A stretch of 64,000 nucleotides of DNA from Flavobacterium sp. NRK F7 (GTDB taxonomy: Bacteria; Bacteroidota; Bacteroidia; Flavobacteriales; Flavobacteriaceae): NCBI RefSeq assembly GCF_024054195.1, contig NZ_JAMXLB010000001.1:3116737-3180736 (forward strand), in the 5' to 3' direction. Numbering within the stretch: position 1 is the first letter of the stretch; every line of letters begins with the position of its first letter. The notes under the pieces are model-generated. The model did not search any database, had not been told where the DNA came from, and saw nothing but the letters and a program-made list of their open reading frames with translations. This document shows positions 15,057 to 24,590 of this stretch, piece by piece. A program made the position numbers and the translations under genes.

Positions 15057-15956
15057 TTGGAAACAATACTTACAATTACCAATCTCAATAAAATTTTTAA
15101 TAAGCGCGTTCATGCTGTTAAAAACGTATCTTTTGAAATCAAAAAAGGAAATGTGTATGGCATTTTAGGTCCGAATGGCTCTGGAAAATCAACAACCTTA
15201 GGAATTGTCTTGAATGTGGTAAATAAAACTTCTGGCGATTACCAATGGTTTAATGGAAGCCTACCTACTCATGAAGCACTCAAAAAAGTGGGAGCTATTA
15301 TTGAACGTCCCAATTTTTATCCTTATATGACTGCAGAAGAAAATTTGAAATTGGTATGTAAAATTAAAGGGATTCCTTATTCTAAAGTTTTTGAAAAACT
15401 CGAGTTGGTTGGACTTTTAGAACGAAAAGATAGCAAATTCAGAACCTTTTCTTTAGGTATGAAACAACGATTAGCAATTGCTTCCGCTCTATTAAATGAT
15501 CCAGAAATTTTAATTCTTGATGAACCCACCAATGGATTAGATCCTCAAGGAATAAGACAAATTAGAGATTTAATTAAATTAATTGCCTCACAAGGCACTA
15601 CCATTTTATTAGCCTCGCACTTATTAGACGAAGTTGAAAAAGTGTGTAGCCATGTGGTTGTATTACGATATGGTGAAACCTTATATCATGGTGCCGTAGA
15701 TGGTATGTTATCCAACGAAGGTTTTTTCGAATTAAAATCAGACAATATCATATTATTAAAAGAACGTTTACAAAAGCATACCGCTGTTAAGGATATAAAA
15801 ATTGAAGAAGATAAGGTATTTGTTTACCTAAAAGACCATTTAGAAGCAGATGAACTAAATCAGTATTTGTTTGAAAATGGCATAGTACTCCAACACTTAG
15901 TAAAAAGAAAAAACAGCTTAGAGGAGCAATTTTTACAACTAACAAAAACTAACTAA
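15057..15956 (+). CDS. ABC transporter ATP-binding protein (BcrA-like)
   Basis: 299 residues. Walker A is GPNGSGKST (38-46), the signature is SLGMKQR (132-138), Walker B is ILILDE (151-156) with EPTNGLDP following, and the switch is His188 (ASHLLDE). A C-terminal domain of about 80 residues follows, as in single-domain exporters of the bacitracin-resistance/DrrA type. It energises the membrane protein encoded 10 bases downstream. Translation appears to begin at a TTG (METILTITNLNKIF); no in-frame ATG offers a family-like N-terminus. The transported substrate is unknown. Confidence 0.85.
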   Translation: METILTITNLNKIFNKRVHAVKNVSFEIKKGNVYGILGPNGSGKSTTLGIVLNVVNKTSGDYQWFNGSLPTHEALKKVGAIIERPNFYPYMTAEENLKLVCKIKGIPYSKVFEKLELVGLLERKDSKFRTFSLGMKQRLAIASALLNDPEILILDEPTNGLDPQGIRQIRDLIKLIASQGTTILLASHLLDEVEKVCSHVVVLRYGETLYHGAVDGMLSNEGFFELKSDNIILLKERLQKHTAVKDIKIEEDKVFVYLKDHLEADELNQYLFENGIVLQHLVKRKNSLEEQFLQLTKTN

Positions 15957-15966
15957 AAACTAAAAA

Positions 15967-16806
15967 ATGAAACGTTTACTCCTAATAGAATTTCAAAAAT
16001 TATTAAAAAATAGAGCCAGTAAGTTCCTCATTATTTCCTATTTTGTCTTACTCTCTTTTATCGCTTTAATTGCTTCCATTAAATTTGATTTTGGCAAACT
16101 AAAATTTCATATTGCAGAGCAAGGTATTTTTAATTTTCCATACATATGGCACTTTAACACCTATATTGCAGGTTATTTTAAATTATTTTTAGCCATTGTA
16201 ATTGTTTCCATGATGGCTAATGAATATACCTATGGTACTCTAAAACAAAATTTAATTGACGGATTAAGTAAAAAAGAATTCATTCTTTCCAAATTTCTAA
16301 CTGTCGTGACTTTTGCTCTAGTTTCAACCATATTTATTTTTTTAATGTCTTTGATATTAGGATATTCATTTTCTTCTTATACTGAATTTGGAATTGTATT
16401 TTCAGATTTAAACTATTTGATTGCGTTCTTCTTTAAATTGGTTGGTTTCTTCTCATTTTGTTTATTCCTTGGAATTCTGGTAAAAAGAAGTGCCTTTGCA
16501 TTAGGTTTTTTATTAATATGGAATATAGGAGAAGCTATAGTTTCAGGATTATTGAGATGGCAATTTTTTCCTCAAACCGACATTTATGCTAAAATAAATC
16601 AATTTTTCCCTTTGGAATCGATGAGTAATTTAATCAAAGAACCCTTTTCTAGATTATCTGCTATCAAAAACATTGAAACTACCATTACGGGTGAAGAGGT
16701 AGTTAGGGACTATGGTGTTCATTTTTCAGAAATAGCCATTGTTTGTGTTTGGACTTTCCTTTTCATATATTTATCGTATTATATATTGAGAAAAAGAGAT
16801 TTATAG
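15967..16806 (+). CDS. ABC-2 type transporter permease
   Basis: 279 residues with six predicted membrane helices. The typical ABC-2 cytoplasmic loop MANEYTYGTLKQNLIDG with SKKEFILSK follows the second helix, and the C-terminus ends in a helix plus RKRDL. It forms the membrane part of the transporter with the ATPase immediately upstream. The pair resembles lantibiotic/bacitracin self-protection or lipid exporters; the substrate cannot be deduced. Confidence 0.8.
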   Translation: MKRLLLIEFQKLLKNRASKFLIISYFVLLSFIALIASIKFDFGKLKFHIAEQGIFNFPYIWHFNTYIAGYFKLFLAIVIVSMMANEYTYGTLKQNLIDGLSKKEFILSKFLTVVTFALVSTIFIFLMSLILGYSFSSYTEFGIVFSDLNYLIAFFFKLVGFFSFCLFLGILVKRSAFALGFLLIWNIGEAIVSGLLRWQFFPQTDIYAKINQFFPLESMSNLIKEPFSRLSAIKNIETTITGEEVVRDYGVHFSEIAIVCVWTFLFIYLSYYILRKRDL

Positions 16807-16814
16807 TATCTTTG
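16807..16814 (+). promoter_or_regulatory. -7 element of the T9SS cargo gene
   Basis: TATCTTTG overlaps the end of the permease gene (stop at 16804-16806) and lies 23 bases before the ATG at 16838, so the cargo gene can be transcribed separately. Confidence 0.6.
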
Positions 16815-16837
16815 CCTTTGCTATTAAAAAGTAAAGA

Positions 16838-18835
16838 ATGAGGTATTTTATAATTGCAGTTTTTTTATTGATTATTCAAAAGAATCAGGCACAAAGTATC
16901 AGTGTGGATCAAAACTCTTTCACGCCACAACAATTAGTTGAAGATATATTAATTAATAGTGGTTGTGCATCGGTAACCAATGTGACTGTTTCAGGTGGAA
17001 ATTTTCCATCAGGAGACAAATCCTATGGTTATTTTAATCGAGACGGATCTTCTTTTCCTTTTGAAGATGGAATTATTCTAAGCACAGGTAGAATATATAA
17101 TGCTCCAGGACCTAATGCCTATATTTCAGATGATGGAAATGGAATTGGATGGACAGGTGATACCGATTTAAATCAAGCGTTAAATATTTCCAATTCAATT
17201 AATGCTACTATACTTGAGTTTGATTTCACCCCTTTAGGAAATCGTATCAGTTTCGACTATATTTTTTCTTCTGAAGAATATCATGGAACAGCAACTTGTC
17301 AGTATTCAGACGGATTTGCCTTTCTATTAAGAGAAGTTGGCTCAACAAATTACCAAAACTTAGCCTTAATACCGAATACCAATATCCCTGTTAAAGTAAC
17401 CACTGTACACCCAAATATTCCTGGAGGTTGTGGACCACAAAATGAACAATATTTTGATAGCTTCAATGACATCAATCATCCCACAAATTTTAATGGACAA
17501 ACCAAAACTTTGACGGCTCAAGCAACGGTTACACCAGGCCATCAATACCACATAAAATTAGTCATTGCAGATGAAGGAAATTATCGTTATGATTCTGCTA
17601 TTTTTCTTAAAGCTGGTAGTTTCAATACTAGTGTAAATCTTGGAGAAGATCGAACTATAGCCAATGGAAACCCTGCTTGTGAGTCTATACTTTTGGACAC
17701 CCAATTAAATGGTACCCATCAATGGTTTTTAGATGGTAATGAAATTATTGGAGAAACGACTTCCACTTTAACGGTAACGCAAGATGGAACATATACCGTT
17801 ATTGTTTCTATTCCTGGTTGTTCTCAAGCTCCAACAGATGACATTAGTATTGAATTTGCACCAACGCTTGTTCAAAATACCAATGATCCTTTTACAGAAT
17901 GTGATGCAGACGACATACAAGATGGAATAACCATGTTTGATTTGAGTCTCATATTACCTCAAATTATTAGCAACCTTCCTGCAAATTATGAATTAGCTCT
18001 CTTTGATAGTCCAACTGCTACAACTCCAGTTCCTTTATTATATCAAAACACAGTTCCGTATCAACAGCCTTTATACGCAAAAGTCATCAATATCGATAAC
18101 TGCTATGACAATGAAGTGTATCCAATACTTTTAGAAGTGATTCCTTTTACAGAAGATTATAGTGATGAAACCTTAGGGCTTTGTGAAAACAATAGTATCG
18201 TTCTTGATGCAGGAAGCGGATTTAGTTCCTACAGTTGGAACACTACTCCTATTCAAACCACTCAATCTATAGTGGTGTCTACAGAAGGAGATTATGCAGT
18301 TACCTTAGAAAATGCTTCAGGCTGTTTTAAAACAAAAACTTTTCACGTTATTGGATCTCAAATAGCTACCATTGAAAACATCGTTATTAATGATTTTTCA
18401 GAAAACAACACTGCCACAATTTTTCCTTTAGGAAGTGGACTATATGAATATTCTCTTAACGGATTTGATTACCAAGACAGTCCTGTTTTTGAGAACTTAC
18501 TTCCGGGGAAATACACCGTTTATGTTAATGATAAAAACAATTGTGGTTATGTTACTGAAACTTTTTATATCTTAGATTATCCTAAATTTTTCACCCCTAA
18601 TGGAGATGGTTATAATGACACATGGCAAATTGAAAATTTAGATAAAAATGGTTTAGAAAATAGTAATATCTATATTTTTGATAGATTTGGTAAACTATTA
18701 AAACAAATTAACCCACTTGGAAATGGTTGGAACGGAACTTATAATGGAGAATTATTACCTTCATCCGATTATTGGTTTGTTCTCGAACTAAGTAATGGTA
18801 AAACGATAAGAAACCATTTTTCAATGAAACGATAA
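16838..18835 (+). CDS. Secreted protein: choice-of-anchor L domain and T9SS type B sorting domain
   Basis: 665 residues. A signal peptide (residues 1-19, cleavage after NQAQ) is followed by a choice-of-anchor L domain at about 22-265 (SFTPQQLVEDILI, GIILSTG, SFDYIFSSEEY, DGFAFLL). Ig-like or polysaccharide-binding-like modules occupy the middle. The C-terminal about 90 residues are a type B (CHU_C) sorting domain: FTPNGDGYNDTWQI, IYIFDRFGKLL, GWNGTYNGELLPSSDYWF. Such proteins cross the outer membrane through the type IX system and are retained at the surface, often as adhesins. Its ligand is unknown. GldI is encoded nearby, consistent with a gliding-type envelope. Confidence 0.88.
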   Translation: MRYFIIAVFLLIIQKNQAQSISVDQNSFTPQQLVEDILINSGCASVTNVTVSGGNFPSGDKSYGYFNRDGSSFPFEDGIILSTGRIYNAPGPNAYISDDGNGIGWTGDTDLNQALNISNSINATILEFDFTPLGNRISFDYIFSSEEYHGTATCQYSDGFAFLLREVGSTNYQNLALIPNTNIPVKVTTVHPNIPGGCGPQNEQYFDSFNDINHPTNFNGQTKTLTAQATVTPGHQYHIKLVIADEGNYRYDSAIFLKAGSFNTSVNLGEDRTIANGNPACESILLDTQLNGTHQWFLDGNEIIGETTSTLTVTQDGTYTVIVSIPGCSQAPTDDISIEFAPTLVQNTNDPFTECDADDIQDGITMFDLSLILPQIISNLPANYELALFDSPTATTPVPLLYQNTVPYQQPLYAKVINIDNCYDNEVYPILLEVIPFTEDYSDETLGLCENNSIVLDAGSGFSSYSWNTTPIQTTQSIVVSTEGDYAVTLENASGCFKTKTFHVIGSQIATIENIVINDFSENNTATIFPLGSGLYEYSLNGFDYQDSPVFENLLPGKYTVYVNDKNNCGYVTETFYILDYPKFFTPNGDGYNDTWQIENLDKNGLENSNIYIFDRFGKLLKQINPLGNGWNGTYNGELLPSSDYWFVLELSNGKTIRNHFSMKR

Positions 18836-18838
18836 ATC

Positions 18839-19210
18839 ATGTTAAAGAATCTTCTTTTTATTGCTTTAGGAGGTGGCATTGGAAGCTCACTTAGATATCT
18901 ATGCAATAGCTATCTCGCTAAAACCTACCCAAATAAAGCGTATATTGCTACGTTTTTAGTAAACATGATAGGCTGTTTACTAATCGGATTGTTTGTTGGG
19001 TATTTCCAAAAAAACCAAACCGAAAATGAAGCTTTCAAACTATTATTAATAACTGGTCTTTGTGGAGGATTCACTACATTTTCTACTTTTGGTTTAGAAA
19101 ACTTTAATCTCTTACAATCCCAAAATTATATACTAACACTAGGCTACATTTTATTATCAATTGGAATTGGTATCACTTTTGTAGGCTTAGGCATATATCT
19201 AACAAAATAA
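18839..19210 (+). CDS. crcB: Fluoride channel Fluc/CrcB
   Basis: 123 residues and four membrane helices. Conserved features: GGGIGSSLRYL at the N-terminus, the pore motif FLVNMIGCLLIG, and GLCGGFTTFSTF with the phenylalanine-lined fluoride path and the Na+ site glycine/threonine. It exports F- passively as an antiparallel dimer. It starts three bases after the T9SS gene and ends one base before the DHH gene, so it is co-transcribed with them; no crcB riboswitch was seen upstream. Confidence 0.92.
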   Translation: MLKNLLFIALGGGIGSSLRYLCNSYLAKTYPNKAYIATFLVNMIGCLLIGLFVGYFQKNQTENEAFKLLLITGLCGGFTTFSTFGLENFNLLQSQNYILTLGYILLSIGIGITFVGLGIYLTK

Positions 19211-19211
19211 A

Positions 19212-20234
19212 ATGTTTTCAACTACCGAATTAACTGAAATACAAACTTTATTAAGTACTCCAAAAAAAATCACTATTGTATGTCATCGAAATCCCGATGG
19301 AGATGCCATGGGGTCTTCACTGGGATTACTACTTTTTTTAAAACAACTTCAGCATCAGGTTACTTTCATTGCTCCAAATGAGTACCCTGATTTTTTAGCT
19401 TGGTTACCCAATGCCAATCAAACTGTTATTTTTGAAAGAGAATATGACAAAGCATTACCTCTTTTACAACATAGTGACTTTATTTTTACCTTAGATTTTA
19501 ATGCCTTACACCGAACGGGTGATGCCATGCAAAAAGTTCTAGAAACATTATCGAATCCAATGATTATGATTGACCATCATCAATTACCAGATTCCTATGC
19601 AAAATATACTTTTTCAGATGTAAATTATGGTTCTACTTGTCAAATGGTATATGATTTTATCAATGCTTTAGGTTATAATCACCTTATTAATAAAGATATA
19701 GCCACTTGTTTATATACTGGCATTGTAACCGATTCAGGGAGTTTTCGTTTTCCAAAAACTACACCTCAAACGCATCAATGTGTAGCTGATTTAATCGATA
19801 AAGGAATTAACAATAGTGAAATTCATAATTTATTATTTGACAATTCGAGTTACGAACGCTTACAACTACTTGGAAAAGCATTACAAAATTTAAGAATAGT
19901 ACCACAATACAAAGCGTCTTATATTACACTAAGCCAAGAAGAATTAAATACCTTTAATTATAAAAAAGGAGATACGGAAGGAATCGTAAACTATGGTTTA
20001 AGTATTCAAGGCATAATTGTAACAGCTATTTTTATAGAAAACAAAGAAGAAGGAATCATTAAAATTTCGTTCCGTTCACAAGGTGATTTTGATGTAAATG
20101 AATTTGCAAGAAAGTATTTTAACGGTGGTGGACATATAAATGCTGCCGGAGGAAAATCTTTTTCAAGTTTAGAAGAAACAGTCAATCAATTTATTACTAT
20201 TTTAGCAGAAGAAAAAGAAAGAAAAGAGAAATGA
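19212..20234 (+). CDS. DHH/DHHA1 phosphoesterase (NrnA-like oligoribonuclease / pAp phosphatase)
   Basis: 340 residues. DHH motifs: HRNPDGDAMGSSLG (24-37), FTLDFNALHRTGD, MIDHHQLPD (the DHH signature) and YTGIVTDSGSFRFP. The DHHA1 C-terminus has FNGGGHINAAGG as substrate-binding motif. Members hydrolyse short RNA oligomers, pAp or cyclic-dinucleotide products with Mn2+. It overlaps gldI by four bases (ATGA), a conserved coupling in Flavobacteria. Confidence 0.88.
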   Translation: MFSTTELTEIQTLLSTPKKITIVCHRNPDGDAMGSSLGLLLFLKQLQHQVTFIAPNEYPDFLAWLPNANQTVIFEREYDKALPLLQHSDFIFTLDFNALHRTGDAMQKVLETLSNPMIMIDHHQLPDSYAKYTFSDVNYGSTCQMVYDFINALGYNHLINKDIATCLYTGIVTDSGSFRFPKTTPQTHQCVADLIDKGINNSEIHNLLFDNSSYERLQLLGKALQNLRIVPQYKASYITLSQEELNTFNYKKGDTEGIVNYGLSIQGIIVTAIFIENKEEGIIKISFRSQGDFDVNEFARKYFNGGGHINAAGGKSFSSLEETVNQFITILAEEKERKEK

Positions 20235-20779
20235 AAAAATTCTTTATAATCATTACCACATTACTAATTGCTACGAGTTGTTCAAAACAACAAGCAAGAA
20301 AACCCATATCAAAAACGGATGGCAATTTCATAAAAGAGTCTATCGAACGAAATAAAAAGCTTATCGCAAGCGAAGAACTATTAATTGATTCCATTATAAA
20401 AAAAGACACTTTAAAAGAATATATTGCTTCTAATAAAGGATATTGGTACAAATACATTACTAAAATAGAAGAAGAAACAGCCTCACCAGTAAAAGGTGAC
20501 ATTGCCTATTTTAATTATGAAATTAACGATCTTAACAATCAAGTTATTTATTCTAAAGAAGAATTAAAGCCACAAACCTATTTAGTGGATAAACAAAATA
20601 TCATGATGGGGCTTCGAGATGGAATTAAATTAATGAAAAAAGGAGAAACCGTTACTTTTTTATTCCCATCTCATATGGGGTTTGGTTATCATGGAGATGA
20701 CAATAAAATACAATCCAATGTACCTCTAATTTGTACTGTCGAATTAAAAGACATTAAAAAAGATACTACTCCAAAATAA
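20231..20779 (+). CDS. gldI: Gliding motility lipoprotein GldI, FKBP-type prolyl isomerase
   Basis: 182 residues. The lipoprotein signal ends at TSC (Cys17); a helical region follows, then an FKBP-like domain at about 78-176 (PVKGDIAYFNYEIND, GLRDGIKLMKKGETVTFLFPSHMGFGY, IQSNVPLICTVELKD). GldI is required for gliding and T9SS function in Flavobacterium johnsoniae, probably folding surface proteins in the periplasm. It is followed by two further FKBP-containing genes. The overlap with the DHH gene and the length agree with family members. Confidence 0.88.
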   Translation: MKKFFIIITTLLIATSCSKQQARKPISKTDGNFIKESIERNKKLIASEELLIDSIIKKDTLKEYIASNKGYWYKYITKIEEETASPVKGDIAYFNYEINDLNNQVIYSKEELKPQTYLVDKQNIMMGLRDGIKLMKKGETVTFLFPSHMGFGYHGDDNKIQSNVPLICTVELKDIKKDTTPK

Positions 20780-20821
20780 GTCGAAACAAACATACTATAA
20801 AACAAATAAAAAACCAATTTT

Positions 20822-21931
20822 ATGAAATATCTTTTGAGCTTTTCAGCAATTGTATTACTTTTTTTTACTTCCTGTAATGACAAGTTTTCAAAATTCGATG
20901 ACGGAATGTACGCGGATATCGAAACAAATAAAGGAGACATTATTGTGAAATTAGAATTTGAAAAAACACCTATTACTGTTGCTAATTTCGTATCCTTAAC
21001 AGAAGGGAAAAACCCATTTGTTGCTGATCAATACAAAGGGAAGCCTTATTATGATGGATTAACCTTTCACCGTGTGATCCCTGATTTTATGATTCAAGGT
21101 GGTGATCCTAATGGTGATGGTTCAGGCAACCCAGGTTATAAATTTAAAGATGAATTCCACCCTGATTTAAAACACAATAAAGGAGGTATTCTTTCTATGG
21201 CAAATGCAGGTCCAAAAACAAATGGAAGTCAGTTTTTTATTACACATAAAGAAACGCCTTGGTTAGATAATGTACATACCGTTTTTGGTGAAGTTATGGA
21301 AGGAAAAAATGTAGTGGATTCTATTCAAATGAATGACACGATTCGTAAAATAACAATTATTAGAAAAGGGGCTGATGCTAAAAAATTTGATGCTGTAAAA
21401 ATCTTTAAAGACTATTACACAGTAGAAGCTGAAGTGCAAAAGAAAGAAGCGGAAGAACAACGTTTGGCAGCTTTAAAAGTGGAAGCTACTGAAAAACTAA
21501 AAGCAGACCAAATTGCGAAACTAAAAGAAGAAGGTACCAAAACGAAATCGGGATTAATCTATCAGTTTTTGAATAAAGGAAATGGAGCAAAACCTAAAAA
21601 AGGAACTACAGTATACGTTAATTATGCTGGTTTTCTTCAGAACGGACAATTATTTGATTCTAATTATGAAGAGGTATCTAAAATGTATGGAAAATTTGAT
21701 CCTATGAGAGCACAACAAAACGGATATGTGCCTTTCCCATTTGAATTTGGAAATAAACAAGGGTTAATTCCTGGTTTTATAGAAGGAATTGAATTGTTAT
21801 CTTTTGGAGATAAAATCATGGTTTACATTCCTTCAAATTTAGGATATGGTGCTCAAGGTGCTGGTAATGTAATTCCACCAAACACGGATATCATTTTCGA
21901 AATAGATATCCTTGAAAATATGCCTAATTAA
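20822..21931 (+). CDS. Lipoprotein cyclophilin-FKBP fusion prolyl isomerase
   Basis: 369 residues. The lipobox is FTSC (Cys18). A cyclophilin domain lies at about 28-190 ([50 protein letters not shown]). A helical Lys/Glu linker joins it to an FKBP domain at about 235-368 ([54 protein letters not shown]). Both catalytic cores look complete, so the protein should speed X-Pro isomerisation in the periplasm, membrane-anchored. The next gene is a tandem paralogue with a different export signal. Confidence 0.9.
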   Translation: MKYLLSFSAIVLLFFTSCNDKFSKFDDGMYADIETNKGDIIVKLEFEKTPITVANFVSLTEGKNPFVADQYKGKPYYDGLTFHRVIPDFMIQGGDPNGDGSGNPGYKFKDEFHPDLKHNKGGILSMANAGPKTNGSQFFITHKETPWLDNVHTVFGEVMEGKNVVDSIQMNDTIRKITIIRKGADAKKFDAVKIFKDYYTVEAEVQKKEAEEQRLAALKVEATEKLKADQIAKLKEEGTKTKSGLIYQFLNKGNGAKPKKGTTVYVNYAGFLQNGQLFDSNYEEVSKMYGKFDPMRAQQNGYVPFPFEFGNKQGLIPGFIEGIELLSFGDKIMVYIPSNLGYGAQGAGNVIPPNTDIIFEIDILENMPN

Positions 21932-21942
21932 TTTTAATACAC

Positions 21943-23046
21943 ATGAACACAAAAAAAATAGTAGCAGTATTCGCTTTCTTATTTAGTTTCTTCACTATAA
22001 ATGCTCAAAAAAATGAAGGCTTATTTGCTGAACTTACTACTTCAAAAGGAAAAATCCTATTACAATTAGAATTTGAGAAAACACCAGTTACGGTAGCTAA
22101 TTTTGTTTCTTTAGCAGAAGGAAAAAATCCTTTTGTAGCAGAACAATACAAAGGAAAACTATATTATGATGGTTTAAAATTTCATCGAGTTATAGCTGAT
22201 TTCATGATTCAAGGAGGTGACCCACTAGGTACTGGTGGAGGTGATCCAGGATATAAATTTGAAGATGAAATTGTTAGCGATTTAAAACACGACAATGCAG
22301 GTATTTTATCTATGGCTAATGCTGGACCAGCTACTAATGGAAGTCAGTTCTTTATTACACACAAAGCAACTCCATGGTTAGATGGAAAACACACCGTTTT
22401 CGGACATGTAATCGAAGGACAAGACGTTGTTAATAGCATCGCACAAAACGATGTAATAGAAAAAGTAACCATTATTCGTAAAGGTAAATTAGCTAAAAAA
22501 TTTAAAGCTGAAAAAGTCTTTGAAAATTACATGAAAGAAAAAGAAGAAAAAGACAAAATAGAAGCTAAAAAAAGAAAAGCATTAGAAGCTAAATTTGCAC
22601 AAACTATTGCTGATAAAAAAGCGTTTTTTGAAGCAAAAAGTAAGGAAGCTATAACTTTACCTTCTGGTTTAAAATATGCAGTTATTCAAAAAGGTACTGG
22701 AGTAAAACCTGCTGAAGGAACACAAGTATTCATTCACTATGCCGGTTATTTTGAAGACGGTCGTTTATTTGACAGTAGCTACGAAGATATTAGTAGAGCG
22801 AATGGAAAATTTGATCAAAACAGAGCCAATGCCAATGGTTATGCCCCTTTCCCATTTCAATATGGAAACAAAGGTGGTTTAATTCCTGGTTTCCTTGAAG
22901 GCGTAAACTCGATGAGTTTAGGTGATAAAGTAATCCTTTTTATCCCTTCTGAATTAGGTTACGGAAAAACTGGTGCTGGTGGTGGCGTAATTCCACCGAA
23001 TACCAACTTAATTTTTGAGGTTGAATTAGTAGAAACCCAACAATAA
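21943..23046 (+). CDS. Periplasmic cyclophilin-FKBP fusion prolyl isomerase, tandem paralogue
   Basis: 367 residues with a classical signal peptide (cleavage near NAQK, residue about 21) and no lipobox, unlike its neighbour. The cyclophilin domain ([37 protein letters not shown]) and the FKBP domain ([53 protein letters not shown]) align throughout with the upstream protein; DNA is also clearly similar, so it arose by tandem duplication. It starts 11 bases after the upstream stop and ends at a strong terminator. Confidence 0.9.
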   Translation: MNTKKIVAVFAFLFSFFTINAQKNEGLFAELTTSKGKILLQLEFEKTPVTVANFVSLAEGKNPFVAEQYKGKLYYDGLKFHRVIADFMIQGGDPLGTGGGDPGYKFEDEIVSDLKHDNAGILSMANAGPATNGSQFFITHKATPWLDGKHTVFGHVIEGQDVVNSIAQNDVIEKVTIIRKGKLAKKFKAEKVFENYMKEKEEKDKIEAKKRKALEAKFAQTIADKKAFFEAKSKEAITLPSGLKYAVIQKGTGVKPAEGTQVFIHYAGYFEDGRLFDSSYEDISRANGKFDQNRANANGYAPFPFQYGNKGGLIPGFLEGVNSMSLGDKVILFIPSELGYGKTGAGGGVIPPNTNLIFEVELVETQQ

Positions 23047-23050
23047 TTAG

Positions 23051-23085
23051 AAAGCTCCAATTTTTAGATTTGGAGCTTTTTTTTT
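23051..23085 (+). terminator. Terminator after the gldI/isomerase operon
   Basis: AAAGCTCCAA (23051-23060) pairs with TTGGAGCTTT (23070-23079), followed by an uninterrupted T-run. Confidence 0.85.
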
Positions 23086-23097
23086 ATTTCAAAAGAA

Positions 23098-23619
23098 CTA
23101 CTTCGATTTTTCACCCACGAAATAATCGCTTTGATTTTTAAACAAAACATTAAAAGTGGTTAGACTACCATAAATTCTAGTAATATATTGTTGTAATTCA
23201 ATTTTTTCATTTTGCTCCAAATTACTAGAATTAATTTTTTGTTCCATTACGCGTACTCGATCTCTCACCATCACAATTTTATTAAAAAAAGTATCAATAG
23301 GGACTTCTTTATTTTGAGTCGCTGTTCCTGGTTCCAAAATTAATTTACCACCTTTCCATTTGTCAGCAATAGAAACTTTCGGGCCTATATCGCTATATTT
23401 TTCAAGAATTCCTTTTAGCATTTTTTCTACTTCAAACAAACTTACGGTATCTACCTCATCCTCTACCGCTTCAATTATTTCAATAGTTTCGTCTAATTCA
23501 ATAGTCTCTACCCCTTTTTCTATAAAGGTTACCCAATAATATTTTGAGGTTACATTTGTAACAACTCCTATGCCATGATCTTCGTGCTTAATTCGAGAAC
23601 CAATTCCTAATAATTTCAT
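23098..23619 (-). CDS. Conserved Bacteroidetes protein with CarD/Tudor-like N-terminus
   Basis: 173 residues from the ATG at 23619-23617. A longer frame reaching 23694 would run across the divergent promoter and thioesterase start, so the internal start (MKLLGIGSRIKHEDHGIG) is chosen. The N-terminal 60 residues (GSRIKHEDHGIGVVTNV, YYWVTFIEKGVETI) look like a small beta-barrel of the CarD/Tudor kind. An acidic stretch and a long helical region with basic patches (RVRVMEQKINSSNLEQNEKIEL) follow. It is cytoplasmic; it may contact nucleic acid or RNA polymerase, but that is inference. Confidence 0.6.
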   Translation of the reverse strand: MKLLGIGSRIKHEDHGIGVVTNVTSKYYWVTFIEKGVETIELDETIEIIEAVEDEVDTVSLFEVEKMLKGILEKYSDIGPKVSIADKWKGGKLILEPGTATQNKEVPIDTFFNKIVMVRDRVRVMEQKINSSNLEQNEKIELQQYITRIYGSLTTFNVLFKNQSDYFVGEKSK

Positions 23620-23649
23620 AATATAAATAACTTTAAAACTCAAATATAT

Positions 23650-23657
23650 TAAATTTG
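23650..23657 (+). promoter_or_regulatory. -7 element of the thioesterase gene
   Basis: TAAATTTG (exact TAnnTTTG). The TTG that extends the reading frame to 23655 belongs to this box, so translation should start at ATG 23676. Confidence 0.6.
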
Positions 23658-23675
23658 CAAGATAATTTTTATAAA

Positions 23676-24119
23676 ATGAATTCAATAAACACAACCGATT
23701 TCAGATTTTCAATGGCACTTCCTATTCGTTGGAATGATTTAGACCCTTTAAACCATGTTAATAATGTATTTTATTTTGAATATTTTCAAGTTGGTCGTGG
23801 CCACTACATGTTAGAGGCCAGTAAACAATGGGATTGGACTAAAAACATGTTTGTAATCGCTCATATTGAATGTGATTATTACAAAGAATTGAAGCTAACA
23901 GCCAAAGAACCAACCATTAAATTACGCACCTCTTCTATTGGCTCAAAAAGTTTTGAAATTGAATATTTGATTACTAGTTTAGATAGGGAAAACAACGAAA
24001 TTATTCACGCAAAAGGAAAAAGCGTACAAGTTTTAGTGGACATTTCTGTTGGAAAATCTGTTGAAATACCCAATTGGTTACGTGAAGACCTTACTCAATA
24101 CGAACCCGTTTTAAGCTAA
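23676..24119 (+). CDS. 4HBT hotdog-fold acyl-CoA thioesterase (YbgC/FadM type)
   Basis: 147 residues. IRWNDLDPLNHVNNVFYFEYF carries the catalytic Asp and the conserved HVNN of the 4HBT family; the remaining strands (IKLRTSSIGSKSFEIEYLI, IIHAKGKSVQVLVDI) complete the hotdog fold. Such enzymes hydrolyse acyl-CoA or aryl-CoA thioesters as dimers or tetramers in the cytoplasm. The preferred substrate is not deducible. It ends four bases inside the convergent YjbR-type gene. Confidence 0.82.
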   Translation: MNSINTTDFRFSMALPIRWNDLDPLNHVNNVFYFEYFQVGRGHYMLEASKQWDWTKNMFVIAHIECDYYKELKLTAKEPTIKLRTSSIGSKSFEIEYLITSLDRENNEIIHAKGKSVQVLVDISVGKSVEIPNWLREDLTQYEPVLS

Positions 24120-24457
24120 TTTTTTTGTACTAATTGCACTAATTTCTTTGGTGCAACATTACCATATGCAGTAGTAATTGCATCATGAAATAAATCTTCA
24201 TGTACGATACTTAAATCTACAACTGTCCAACCTTGTTTACCCCATGCGTTTGGAACAGGAAAAATAGCATTGCCTTTTCCTGATGAAAACACATCTTGTT
24301 CTTCTAAGGATAGTTTGAGTGTTACACTATGAGTAGAATAAGAATACGTTGCAAAGATTTTCTTTTTAATGCGAAAAGAAATTTTCTCAAAATGTGGTGC
24401 CTCTTCCACTTCTGGAAAAGAAAAAAGGAGTTTTCGCAAAGCTTCAATAGTAATCAT
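24116..24457 (-). CDS. MmcQ/YjbR family protein
   Basis: 113 residues: SFPEVEEAPHFEKISFRIKKKIFATYS at the front, VTLKLSLEEQDVF in the middle and GWTVVDLS...LFHDAITTAYGNVAPKKL at the end, matching the CyaY-like-fold MmcQ/YjbR family, which has a DNA-binding-like double-wing surface and no proven enzymatic role. It is a single gene, convergent with the thioesterase and divergent from uvrA. Confidence 0.85.
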   Translation of the reverse strand: MITIEALRKLLFSFPEVEEAPHFEKISFRIKKKIFATYSYSTHSVTLKLSLEEQDVFSSGKGNAIFPVPNAWGKQGWTVVDLSIVHEDLFHDAITTAYGNVAPKKLVQLVQKN

Positions 24458-24565
24458 CTTAGTTTAAATGTTTTATTAAATTTACAAAAAATAGTGTATT
24501 CTTTAACCCAAAGTATTAACATTTAATTCTGAATAAGGCTATTAGCTTTTATCCTTACAAATTGG

Positions 24566-24573
24566 TATCTTTG
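24566..24573 (+). promoter_or_regulatory. -7 element of uvrA
   Basis: TATCTTTG (exact TAnnTTTG), 17 bases before the ATG at 24591. No LexA-like palindrome was noticed. Confidence 0.6.
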
Positions 24574-24590
24574 CGTTTTGCCAAAAAATT

